A DNA stretch of 11,428 nucleotides from Ga0074130 sp035565355 (lineage in GTDB: Bacteria > Pseudomonadota > Gammaproteobacteria > Burkholderiales > Rhodocyclaceae): positions 1 through 11,428 of the forward strand of contig DATMSM010000086.1 of NCBI GenBank assembly GCA_035565355.1. The letters run 5' to 3'. A program made the position numbers and the translations under genes. Shown here piece after piece: positions 1-6,521 of the stretch. The notes beneath the pieces are model-generated. The model saw only the letters and a program-made list of their open reading frames with translations. It did no database searches and was not told the DNA's origin. Position 1 is the stretch's first letter. Every line of letters starts with the position of its first letter.

Positions 1-225
1 GCCGAACTCTCCGCACACTCCTCCACCGCGCCAGCCGCGCGCAGCGGCAAGCCCTGGCGACTTCTTGCCGCCAGCGTGCTGGCCCTGCTGATCGGCGCCG
101 CCCTGGGCACCTCGCCTTATGCCGACCCGACTTGGCTATGGAACCGGCTCAGCGAAAGCACCCCGGCCGCCGGCGAGCTAAAATTGCGTCTCGACGACTC
201 CCTGCAGCGCCCACCTGCCCGCTAG
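1..225 (+). CDS. C-terminal end of an unrecognised membrane-anchored protein (5' end outside window)
   Basis: The first frame is open from base 1 to a TAG at 223-225 and gives the last 74 residues of a protein that begins upstream. A basic, Ser/Ala-rich stretch (about residues 9-20 of the fragment) leads into one hydrophobic segment (about residues 21-38, starting WRLLAASVLALL) that could span the membrane. A short tail follows, ending RPPAR. I recognise no family and find no catalytic motif. The next gene on the same strand starts 19 bp after the stop, so the two are probably in one transcript. The open frame, the gene-like codon use and that spacing support a real gene. Its function cannot be inferred from this piece. 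Confidence 0.6.
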   Translation, partial: AELSAHSSTAPAARSGKPWRLLAASVLALLIGAALGTSPYADPTWLWNRLSESTPAAGELKLRLDDSLQRPPAR

Positions 226-244
226 GCTGGCCGCAACACCACCC

Positions 245-1156
245 ATGACTCCACAGGCGCTTGGCGCCGCCGCCCTCACCGCCATTGCGTGGGGACTGAC
301 CGGCATCTTCGTTTTTCTCCTGCCGCCCGTTTCGGCCTTCTACATCGCTGGCGGCCGCCTCCTGCTCGGGCTGGCCTGTGTGCTCCCCATGCTCGCCTCA
401 GCGCATGCGCGCCATGCATTGTCCAATGCCATGGGCCGCCCCGTCGCCTATGTCTTCGCCGCCCTGCTGAGTGCCTATTACCTGTTCGCCACCAGCGGTT
501 TCCAGCACGCGCCCGTGGCCGAGGTGGCGCTGCTGCTCTGCGTCGCGCCCATCTTCGTCCTGCTGCTGCGCCGCCTGCGCGGCGATACGCCAACGCACAT
601 GGAACTCGGAGGCGCGCTACTGGCGCTGATTGGTCTGGCCTGGATCCTGGCACCGCGCCTGGCCGGCGGCGAGAGCGAACATGACAATCACCTGCTCGGC
701 GACCTGCTCGCGATCGCGGCAGCCGCCTGCACCGCACTCTACGCCGATGCCTATGCACGCCTGCACAAACGGGGCCTGTCACCGGACCCGCTCGGCACCA
801 CCTGCCTCACCCTGATCGTCGGCAGCCTGGTACTGCTCGGACTGGCCTGGGGATTTGCCGAACCTCTGCCGGCAACGCTAGGCAGCGACAGGCGCGCACT
901 GTGGCTGCTGCTGGGGCTGGGGGTTCTATGCACCGGCATCCCGAGCATGAGCTTCGCTTATGCCTCGAAGCACCTGCCGCCACTGGTGACGGCGACCATA
1001 TCGCTGCTGATCCCGGTCTTCGCTGCACTATTCGCAGCACTGTTTCTCGACCAGCATCTGCCGCTGTCCATGTTGCCCGGCAGCCTCGTGCTGCTGGCCG
1101 GCGTCGCCCTGGTGCTTTACGGCAGCCGGGCTAGCCGAGCAGGCGACGGCGGGTAA
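245..1156 (+). CDS. DMT-superfamily (EamA) transporter
   Basis: This 303-residue protein is almost entirely hydrophobic. It has about ten membrane segments in two similar halves, residues about 5-137 and 150-295, which is the two-EamA-domain layout of drug/metabolite transporters. Each half begins with a small-residue-rich helix (AAALTAIAWGLTG in the first; LLGDLLAIAAAACTALYADAY in parts in the second). The second half carries the typical late-helix pattern PPLVTATISLLIPVFAALFA. Length is normal for the family. Members move amino acids, metabolites or drugs across the inner membrane, usually outward; the substrate cannot be read from sequence. The ATG at 245 lies 19 bp after the preceding stop and has no clear Shine-Dalgarno sequence, which fits translational coupling. 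Its 3' end overlaps the convergent ABC permease gene by 26 bp. Confidence 0.88.
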   Translation: MTPQALGAAALTAIAWGLTGIFVFLLPPVSAFYIAGGRLLLGLACVLPMLASAHARHALSNAMGRPVAYVFAALLSAYYLFATSGFQHAPVAEVALLLCVAPIFVLLLRRLRGDTPTHMELGGALLALIGLAWILAPRLAGGESEHDNHLLGDLLAIAAAACTALYADAYARLHKRGLSPDPLGTTCLTLIVGSLVLLGLAWGFAEPLPATLGSDRRALWLLLGLGVLCTGIPSMSFAYASKHLPPLVTATISLLIPVFAALFAALFLDQHLPLSMLPGSLVLLAGVALVLYGSRASRAGDGG

Positions 1157-1910
1157 GGCTCAGCGCAATCCAGAAGGACGTGATGGCAATTCCGGCCAGC
1201 ACCATCACATGCGTCAAGGCCTGCGCCGGAATCTCGCCAGTGAGCAAGGGCCGCACCAGCGCCACCGCATGCGATAGCGGCAACACACACGCCACCCAGC
1301 GCGCCAGTTCCGGCAACTGGTCGAGCGGGAAGAACACGCCGGAGAGGAAGATCATGGGCGTGATCACCAGCGTGAAGTAATACATGAAGAAATCGTAGGA
1401 TGGTGCCAGCGCATTGATGATCAGGCCGAGGCCGGCAAAGGCCAGCCCGGTGAGAAAAATCACCGGCAGCACCCACAAGGCCATGGGCGAATGCACGAAG
1501 CCGAGCAATGCGATCACGCCCAGGATGGCCGTGCCCGAGAGCATGGATTTCGACGCCGCCCACAACCACTCGCCGGCGACCACGTCGTCGAGATCCAGCG
1601 GTGCGTACAGCAATGCCTCCCAGGTCTTCTGCACATGCATGCGCGAGAAGGCCGAATACAGCGCCTCGAAAGTGGCTGCGTTCATGGTCGAGGCGCACAG
1701 CGTGCCACCTGCAAGGAAGGCGATGTAGGGCAGGCCGTTCACTGCCGGCAGCATGGCACCCAGGCCGTAGCCGAGGCCGAACATATAGATCATCGGATCG
1801 GCAAGATTGCCGAGCATGGATGGAATCGCCAATTTCTTCCAGACCAGGAAGTTGCGGCGCCACACGGCGATGGCGCGCAGGGAAAAACGGGGGGGAGCAA
1901 AATGGCGCAT
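1131..1910 (-). CDS. ABC-2 type transporter permease, NodJ-like
   Basis: This 259-residue inner-membrane protein has about six membrane segments and is the channel-forming partner of the ATPase encoded just before it. Residues about 10-60 (AVWRRNFLVWKK, then LADPMIYMFGLGYGLG) and about 75-100 (a TMNAATFEALYSAF-type stretch, then LYAPLDLDDVVAGEWLWA) match the NodJ branch of ABC-2 permeases. Outside rhizobia such pairs export lipids, polysaccharide precursors or drugs; the cargo here is unknown. The start ATG (1910-1908) comes one base after the ATPase stop, and GAGGGA inside the ATPase end sits 5 bases upstream as a good ribosome-binding site. Homodimerisation is expected from the family. The last 26 bp overlap the DMT transporter gene on the other strand. 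Confidence 0.9.
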   Translation of the reverse strand: MRHFAPPRFSLRAIAVWRRNFLVWKKLAIPSMLGNLADPMIYMFGLGYGLGAMLPAVNGLPYIAFLAGGTLCASTMNAATFEALYSAFSRMHVQKTWEALLYAPLDLDDVVAGEWLWAASKSMLSGTAILGVIALLGFVHSPMALWVLPVIFLTGLAFAGLGLIINALAPSYDFFMYYFTLVITPMIFLSGVFFPLDQLPELARWVACVLPLSHAVALVRPLLTGEIPAQALTHVMVLAGIAITSFWIALSLTRRRLLG

Positions 1911-1911
1911 C

Positions 1912-2826
1912 TCAGTCCCTCATCTCGCGGCCGGTCAGCTTGAGGAATACATCCTCGAGATTGGCCGGGCGATGCATGTAGCGCAATCCGCCCTGCGCAT
2001 CCAAGTGCGCGAGCAAGGGCTTGGCGTCATGCACATAACAGAAGGCGGTCTCGCCGCTGACTTCGAAGCGCTCGGCAAAGCTGCCGGCATGCTGCGCCGC
2101 CCAGCCGGCGGCATCCTCGCCGAAGATCTCGACGACCTGCGGCTCGATATGCGCGGCAATGAGTTCGCGCGGCGAGCCGACGGCAATGATCCTGCCCGCG
2201 TCCATGATGGCAAGGCGATCGCAGAGGCGTTCGGCCTCGTCCATGAAGTGCGTCGTGAGCAGAATGGTCTTGCCCTCGCCGAGCAAACGCTTCAAGCGCT
2301 CCCAGATCAGGTGGCGCGCCTGCGGGTCGAGGCCGGTGGTCGGCTCGTCCAGCACCAGCAGCTCCGGATCATTGACCAGCGAACGCACCAGCGTCAGGCG
2401 GCGCTTCATGCCGCCGGACAGATGACGGATGCTCGCATCCTCCTTGCCCGGCAGGCCGGCGAAATCCAGCAGCGCCGCCGTCCGCGCGCGTATCGCCGCA
2501 TCGCCGACACCGAAGTAGCGCGCATAGATACGCAGGTTCTCGGCCACGGTGAAGTCGGGATCGAGATTATCGAACTGCGGTACCACGCCCACCTTCATGC
2601 GCGCCTCGCGCGCGCGCTCGGGCACCGGCTCGCCAGCCAGCATGATGCTGCCGCTGTCGGCACCGGTCAGACCCAGGCAGCAGCGCAGCGTCGTGGTCTT
2701 GCCGGCGCCATTGGGGCCAAGCACGCCGAAGCATTCGCCGCGCCGGAGCTCGAAGGAAACCCCGGCAACGACCACGGTCTCGCCGAAACTTTTCCTCAGC
2801 TCATTGACGCGCAGCGGAGAGGTCAT
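1912..2826 (-). CDS. ABC transporter ATP-binding protein, NodI-like
   Basis: This 304-residue cytoplasmic ATPase powers the NodJ-like permease encoded next. All nucleotide-binding motifs are present: Walker A GPNGAGKTT (residues 37-45), Q-loop Gln84 (VVPQFDNLDP), signature LSGGM (136-140), Walker B LLVLDEP (156-162), D-loop TGLD, and H-loop His193 in TTHFMDEAERLCDRL. The stretch MKRRLTLVRSLVNDPELLVL and the C-terminal LEDVFLKLTGRE are typical of the NodI/DrrA-type branch. The start ATG (2826-2824) overlaps the stop of the upstream hydrolase gene as ATGA. GGAAGG lies only one base from the ATG, too close for a standard ribosome-binding site, so translation probably depends on coupling to the hydrolase gene. 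Family membership is firm; the exported substrate is not known. Confidence 0.95.
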   Translation of the reverse strand: MTSPLRVNELRKSFGETVVVAGVSFELRRGECFGVLGPNGAGKTTTLRCCLGLTGADSGSIMLAGEPVPERAREARMKVGVVPQFDNLDPDFTVAENLRIYARYFGVGDAAIRARTAALLDFAGLPGKEDASIRHLSGGMKRRLTLVRSLVNDPELLVLDEPTTGLDPQARHLIWERLKRLLGEGKTILLTTHFMDEAERLCDRLAIMDAGRIIAVGSPRELIAAHIEPQVVEIFGEDAAGWAAQHAGSFAERFEVSGETAFCYVHDAKPLLAHLDAQGGLRYMHRPANLEDVFLKLTGREMRD

Positions 2827-3458
2827 TCCTTCCAGGCCGCGTTGATGATGTTGCGAACAATGTGCAGCTTGCGGTCGAAGAAATGCCCGGCACCGGGCAC
2901 CACCGTCACGGGTAGGTCCATGGGTGTGGCCCAGTCGAGGACGCGCTTGAGCGGTACGGTCTCGTCGAGCTCGCCGTGGATAATCACGGTGTCGGCCGGC
3001 ACCGGCTCGCAGTTGAACACCTCGGTACCTTCGAGGTAACCGGCGACCGAGCCAACCAGGAAGAGCCGCTTGGCCGGCGTGTCGCCGCCCTCCAGCGCCT
3101 TGGCCACCTTGGTCGCCACAAAGGCGCCGAAGGAAAATCCGGCCAGATACAAGGGCAGATTGCCATAGGTGTGATACGCGTAGGCATACACCGAGATCAG
3201 GTCGTTGGTCTCGCCATTGCCGTGATCGTGTGCCCCTTCGCTGCCGCCGACGCCGCGGAAGCTGGGACGGAGAACCACGCAGCCGAGATCGCGGAAGGTA
3301 CGCATCAAGGTGGTCACGACCTTGTGTTCCGCATTGCCGCCCTTGAGCGGATGCGGGTGGCCGATGATGGCGATGCCGGTCGGCGTGCCTTCGGGCGTAT
3401 CGATGAAAACTTCGAGATTGCCGGCAGTGCCGCCGAGCAGGATATGTTCAGTTGCCAT
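2823..3458 (-). CDS. Alpha/beta hydrolase of the small COG2945-like type
   Basis: This is a single-domain alpha/beta-hydrolase of 211 residues from the ATG at 3458. Near the N-terminus GHPHPLKGG (33-41) is the oxyanion/HPHP motif of this subfamily. The nucleophile elbow is GFSFG (107-111) with Ser109. The acid is probably Asp165 in HGELDETV and the base His192 in GAGHFF, so the catalytic triad looks complete. RPSFRGVGGSEG (64-75) is the usual loop before the nucleophile. No signal peptide is visible, so it should be cytoplasmic. Members hydrolyse esters or act on peptides, and the substrate is unknown. A TTG at 3476 in the same frame would add six residues and has the stronger Shine-Dalgarno sequence; I prefer the ATG because MATEHILL starts at the usual family boundary. 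It is the first gene of the operon with the ATPase (4-bp overlap) and permease. Confidence 0.88.
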   Translation of the reverse strand: MATEHILLGGTAGNLEVFIDTPEGTPTGIAIIGHPHPLKGGNAEHKVVTTLMRTFRDLGCVVLRPSFRGVGGSEGAHDHGNGETNDLISVYAYAYHTYGNLPLYLAGFSFGAFVATKVAKALEGGDTPAKRLFLVGSVAGYLEGTEVFNCEPVPADTVIIHGELDETVPLKRVLDWATPMDLPVTVVPGAGHFFDRKLHIVRNIINAAWKE

Positions 3459-3481
3459 GAGGTTTCCGATTAGCAAAGAGG

Positions 3482-3487
3482 CCTCCC
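3482..3487 (-). promoter_or_regulatory. Strong Shine-Dalgarno before an alternative TTG start of the hydrolase gene
   Basis: On the minus strand GGGAGG (3487-3482) lies five bases before TTG (3476-3474), which is in frame with the hydrolase. The ATG at 3458 has only a weaker GGAAA upstream. The site therefore leaves the start undecided between 3476 and 3458. Sequence shows the motif; its use is inference. Confidence 0.4.
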
Positions 3488-3517
3488 GTCCATGGGCGAC
3501 GGGGTGCCGAAAACTCG

Positions 3518-3544
3518 ATTTTATCGCAGCGCCCCAGTTGTCAC
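3518..3544 (-). promoter_or_regulatory. Candidate sigma-70 promoter for the hydrolase-ABC operon
   Basis: Read on the minus strand, GTGACA (3544-3539, five of six matches to TTGACA) and TAAAAT (3523-3518, five of six to TATAAT) are separated by 15 bp. That spacing is shorter than the ideal 17, so the promoter would be modest. Transcription would start near 3511, about 50 bases before the ATG at 3458. No activator or repressor site is evident. Confidence 0.35.
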
Positions 3545-3633
3545 CGCGCTGCTGCCGATTCGCGGTTTATACACGACGCCCGGCGTTGCTGAACGTAGCG
3601 CAACCCTGCCGCACCACAAGCAACGCAAAACAG

Positions 3634-3662
3634 TTGCCGCCCCCGAAAAACGAAACTAATAT
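3634..3662 (+). promoter_or_regulatory. Candidate sigma-70 promoter for the c-di-GMP regulator gene
   Basis: TTGCCG (3634-3639, four of six) and TAATAT (3657-3662, four of six) are spaced by 17 bp, the optimal distance. The stretch just before the -10 is A-rich, unlike the GC-rich surroundings. Transcription would begin near 3669, giving a leader of about 50 bases. The matches are imperfect, so this is a candidate only. Confidence 0.35.
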
Positions 3663-3719
3663 GAACGGGCAGTCGCGATAACCATTTTTCACGATTAGTT
3701 GCCGCACATAGGGACGCAC

Positions 3720-5837
3720 ATGAGTCGACAGAAGATATTGGTCGTTGACGATGTGAAACAGAATCTCGAACTGCTCGCCAGCTTGCTCGAGGACGAATAC
3801 GACCTGCTGCTCGCAACTTCCGGCAAGGAAGCTGTGGCTCTGGCGACGGAGGCGATGCCCGACCTCATCGTGCTCGACATCATGATGGATGGCATGGACG
3901 GCTACGAAACCTGCGAGCAGCTCAAGCAGCTGCCGAACTTCGACAACACGCCCATCGTCTTCCTCACCGCGCTCGACGATCAACGCACCGAAGAACGAGG
4001 GCTTGCGCTCGGGGCGGCGGACTTTCTCACCAAACCCTTCAACATCAACCATATCCGCCTGCGCGTGCGCAACCTGATGCACCGCGTCGCCTTGACGCGC
4101 ACGCTCAACGAAGAGCACGAGCTATTGAGTATTACGCTCCACTCAATCGGTGACGGTGTCATCACCACCGATGCGCAAGGCAATATCAAGTTGATGAATA
4201 GCGTGGCCGAACAGCTGACGGGCTGGTTTTACGTCGAGGCCAAAGGCAAACCGCTAGACCAAGTATTCAATATCGTTCACCAGCAAAGCCGGCGCACACT
4301 GACGAATCCAGCGGAGCGGGCGCTTGCCGAACAGCGTACCGTCGGCCTGCCCAACCACACGCTGCTGCTTTCACGCAATGGTGGCGAATACCTGATTGAG
4401 GATTCGACCGCGCCCATCCGTAATCGTGAAGGGCAGGTCGTGGGTGCCGTCGTCGTCTTTCACGACGTGACCGAACAGCGCCGCAAGATCGAGGAGGCCT
4501 TTGCCTTCAACGCCACGCACGACCCGCTCACCGGCCTGCTCAACTCGGCCGAGTTCAATGTTCGCTTGAATCGCGCCCTGAGTACCGCACAGCAGGATGC
4601 GGGCGTGATCCACACCTTGCTGCTGATCGATCTCGACCAGTTCAAACTGATTAACGATGCATGTGGCCATGCGATCGGCGATCGCGTGCTACAGAACATT
4701 ACCACCCTGATCGAGGCATGTATCCGCTCCGGGGACACGCTTGCCCGCCTCGGCGGCGATGAGTTCGCCGTACTGATGGAACATTGCCCGACGCGGTCGG
4801 GACAAGTCATTGCCGAAAGCATCTGCGACCGGCTCGACCATTACAGATTCATCCACGACCAGCATCGCTTCCGCATCGGCGCCAGCATCGGCCTGGTGGA
4901 AATCAACGGAAGCTGGAGCGCCAGTTCCGATATTCTGCAAGCTGGCGACACCGCGTGCGACACCGCCAAGGAATCGGGGCGCAATCGCGTCTATGCCTAT
5001 TTCAATCTAGGCGAAAACATCGTCAAGGAAAGACAGGGGGCCGCCAACTGGGCGGGCAGAATAGATGAGGCGATTGAACATGATCGCTTCATCCTCTATG
5101 CACAACGCATCGAGCCCTTGCAAGCCGACAAGAAGTTGCCCGGCTACGAAGTCTTGCTGCGCCTGCGCGATGAAGACGGCAGCCTGGTGCCGCCGGGTCT
5201 CTTCATTCCTGCAGCAGAGCGTTATCACATGGCAGGCAGGCTGGACCGCTGGGTGGTCGAAAAGACGCTCTCCCTGCTCGCTGCCACCCCCTCACTGGAA
5301 GGTATCGACAAGATTTCGATCAATCTGTCGGGACAATCAATCGGCGACAAGCAGTTTCACAAACACCTTGAGGCTGCGCTGCGGGCCAGCAGTATCGCCA
5401 TGGAGAAAATCTGCTTCGAAATCACCGAAACCAGCGCTGTGGGCAGCATTGAGGACGCCATCTACATGATGACGCGCCTCAAGGCGCTGGGCGTACGCTT
5501 TTCGCTGGATGACTTCGGCAGCGGCGTCTCCTCATTCGCTTATCTGAAAGCGCTACCGATCGATTTCCTCAAGATCGACGGGCACTTCATCCGCTATCTG
5601 CCGACCGACCCGGTAGACGTCGCGACCGTGCGGTGCATTGCCGATATGGCAAGCCTGCTGCACAAGGAAACCGTGGCGGAATTCGTCGAAACCGATGCTG
5701 CCCGTGCGACGCTGCGGGAACTCGGCGTGGATTACGCGCAGGGCTATCTGGTGCATAAGCCCGAACCGTTGAACCGCATCCTTGGCCTGCCGGACGAGGT
5801 CAACGAAGTGCTGACAAACGGCATCCTCAGATCTTGA
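3720..5837 (+). CDS. Response regulator with PAS, GGDEF and EAL domains (c-di-GMP turnover)
   Basis: The protein has 705 residues and four domains in order. Receiver (about 4-122): acidic pair Asp10/Asp11, phospho-acceptor Asp53 in VLDIMMDGMDGYE, Thr83 and Lys105. PAS (about 135-255), ending in the VVVFHDVTEQ pattern. GGDEF (about 265-425): active-site GGDEF at 345-349, and the inhibitory I-site RSGD at 336-339, exactly five residues before it. EAL (about 440-695): EVLLR at 477-481 as an EVL variant, plus ISINLSG, FEITET, DDFGSG (from 597), KIDGHF, AEFVET and QGY (from 674). Both the cyclase and the phosphodiesterase motifs appear intact. No signal peptide or membrane helix is seen, so it is cytoplasmic. 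I chose the ATG at 3720 (GGGA six bases upstream) over an in-frame TTG at 3699, because MSRQKILVVDD is a normal receiver start. No histidine kinase lies nearby. The 3' end overlaps the convergent ferredoxin gene by 11 bp. Confidence 0.95.
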   Translation: MSRQKILVVDDVKQNLELLASLLEDEYDLLLATSGKEAVALATEAMPDLIVLDIMMDGMDGYETCEQLKQLPNFDNTPIVFLTALDDQRTEERGLALGAADFLTKPFNINHIRLRVRNLMHRVALTRTLNEEHELLSITLHSIGDGVITTDAQGNIKLMNSVAEQLTGWFYVEAKGKPLDQVFNIVHQQSRRTLTNPAERALAEQRTVGLPNHTLLLSRNGGEYLIEDSTAPIRNREGQVVGAVVVFHDVTEQRRKIEEAFAFNATHDPLTGLLNSAEFNVRLNRALSTAQQDAGVIHTLLLIDLDQFKLINDACGHAIGDRVLQNITTLIEACIRSGDTLARLGGDEFAVLMEHCPTRSGQVIAESICDRLDHYRFIHDQHRFRIGASIGLVEINGSWSASSDILQAGDTACDTAKESGRNRVYAYFNLGENIVKERQGAANWAGRIDEAIEHDRFILYAQRIEPLQADKKLPGYEVLLRLRDEDGSLVPPGLFIPAAERYHMAGRLDRWVVEKTLSLLAATPSLEGIDKISINLSGQSIGDKQFHKHLEAALRASSIAMEKICFEITETSAVGSIEDAIYMMTRLKALGVRFSLDDFGSGVSSFAYLKALPIDFLKIDGHFIRYLPTDPVDVATVRCIADMASLLHKETVAEFVETDAARATLRELGVDYAQGYLVHKPEPLNRILGLPDEVNEVLTNGILRS

Positions 5838-6144
5838 GGCGCTCGACGGGCTTGCCGTTCTTGAGATGGGACTCGATGATTTCGTCGATGTCTTCCTTGT
5901 CGACGAAGGTGTACCAGACGGCTTCCGGATACACGACCATGATCGGGCCTTGATCGCAACGGTCGAGGCAGCCGGCGCTGTTGATGCGCACCTTGCCTTC
6001 GCCATTCAGCTTGAGCGCCTTGACCTGATCCTTGGCGTAGGCGCGAATCTCATCCACACCATGATCCGCACAACAGGCCTCGCCGTTCTTGCGCTGGTTG
6101 GTGCAGAAAAAGACGTGGTGCTTGAAATAACTGCTGTCGCTCAT
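5827..6144 (-). CDS. Thioredoxin-like [2Fe-2S] ferredoxin
   Basis: This 105-residue cytoplasmic protein matches the thioredoxin-fold (Shethna-type) [2Fe-2S] ferredoxins. The likely cluster ligands are Cys14 (HVFFCTNQR), Cys25 (ACCADHG; Cys24 is adjacent), Cys59 and Cys63 (SAGCLDRCDQGP). The following MVVYPEAVWYTFV and the C-terminal VDKEDIDEIIESHL then KPVERL are the conserved family tail. The family carries electrons, but its partners are mostly unknown. The ATG at 6144 has a good AGGAGA (6156-6151) six bases upstream and overlaps the stop of the upstream pyrophosphohydrolase gene as ATGA. It is the last gene of the five-gene minus-strand run. Its 3' end overlaps the c-di-GMP regulator gene by 11 bp. 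The first Cys spacing is about two residues shorter than in the Aquifex protein as I recall it. Confidence 0.92.
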   Translation of the reverse strand: MSDSSYFKHHVFFCTNQRKNGEACCADHGVDEIRAYAKDQVKALKLNGEGKVRINSAGCLDRCDQGPIMVVYPEAVWYTFVDKEDIDEIIESHLKNGKPVERLKI

Positions 6145-6500
6145 TGCGCTTCTCCTGGAGCAGGATATTTTTTTGCGTTCTTTACCAGCTTCTGCCGCAC
6201 CGCAGCGAGCGGGTCTATGCCCAGCGCATCGGCCGTCTCGATCAGATAGACCAGCACATCGGCGATTTCGTCCTGCGCCGCCGCCCTCTGTTCGGAGCTG
6301 AGGTTATGGCTCTGCTCCGGCGTCAGCCACTGAAATATCTCGACCAGTTCGGCAGTCTCGACGCTGAGCGCCATGACCAGATTCTTCGGCGCATGGAACT
6401 GCTGCCAGTCGCGCGCCGCGACGAACTTGCGCAGCTCGTCGCGCAGCGTGTCGAGCGAGTCTATATGGGCGTAGGGATTTACATCAGGGCTAGCATTCAC
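6141..6500 (-). CDS. MazG-type nucleotide pyrophosphohydrolase
   Basis: This is an all-helical NTP pyrophosphatase of the MazG/dCTPase (RS21-C6-like) group, 119 residues from the GTG at 6500. Such enzymes hydrolyse (deoxy)nucleoside triphosphates to monophosphate and pyrophosphate and clean the nucleotide pool. The metal-binding pattern is complete: Glu48 and Glu51 in SVETAELVE, then Glu78 and Asp81 in DEIADVLVYLIE, with 26 residues between the pairs. RDWQQFHAPKNLVMALS before it and KNAKKYP at the end are typical. The start is uncertain. There is no in-frame ATG near the N-terminus; candidates are GTG at 6500 and TTG at 6506, and neither has a clear Shine-Dalgarno sequence. It lies about 21 bp after the VanZ-family gene and overlaps the ferredoxin gene by 4 bp. 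The substrate preference cannot be told from sequence. Confidence 0.9.
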   Translation of the reverse strand: MNASPDVNPYAHIDSLDTLRDELRKFVAARDWQQFHAPKNLVMALSVETAELVEIFQWLTPEQSHNLSSEQRAAAQDEIADVLVYLIETADALGIDPLAAVRQKLVKNAKKYPAPGEAQ

Positions 6501-6521
6501 CTGCAAATGATAACAGACGGG

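Noticed and set aside
1131..2826. Naming the transporter genes nodI and nodJ and inferring nodulation
   Set aside because: There are no nod genes or nod-box-like context, and NodIJ-like pairs are widespread in non-symbiotic betaproteobacteria.
1807..3039. 410-codon open frame on the plus strand opposite the ATPase and hydrolase genes
   Set aside because: It runs across two well-supported minus-strand genes and their junction. The product is Arg/Ala/Gln-rich with no recognisable motif, as expected of an antisense frame in GC-rich DNA.
3567..4118. 183-codon minus-strand open frame across the start of the c-di-GMP regulator gene
   Set aside because: It lies opposite an intact receiver domain with all conserved residues and has no domain of its own.
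6168..6174. Run of seven T (A7 on the coding strand) near the end of the MazG-type gene as a frameshift site
   Set aside because: The A-run encodes the Lys-Lys of the conserved NAKKYP end of the family, and the zero frame gives a normal C-terminus, so no frameshift is needed.
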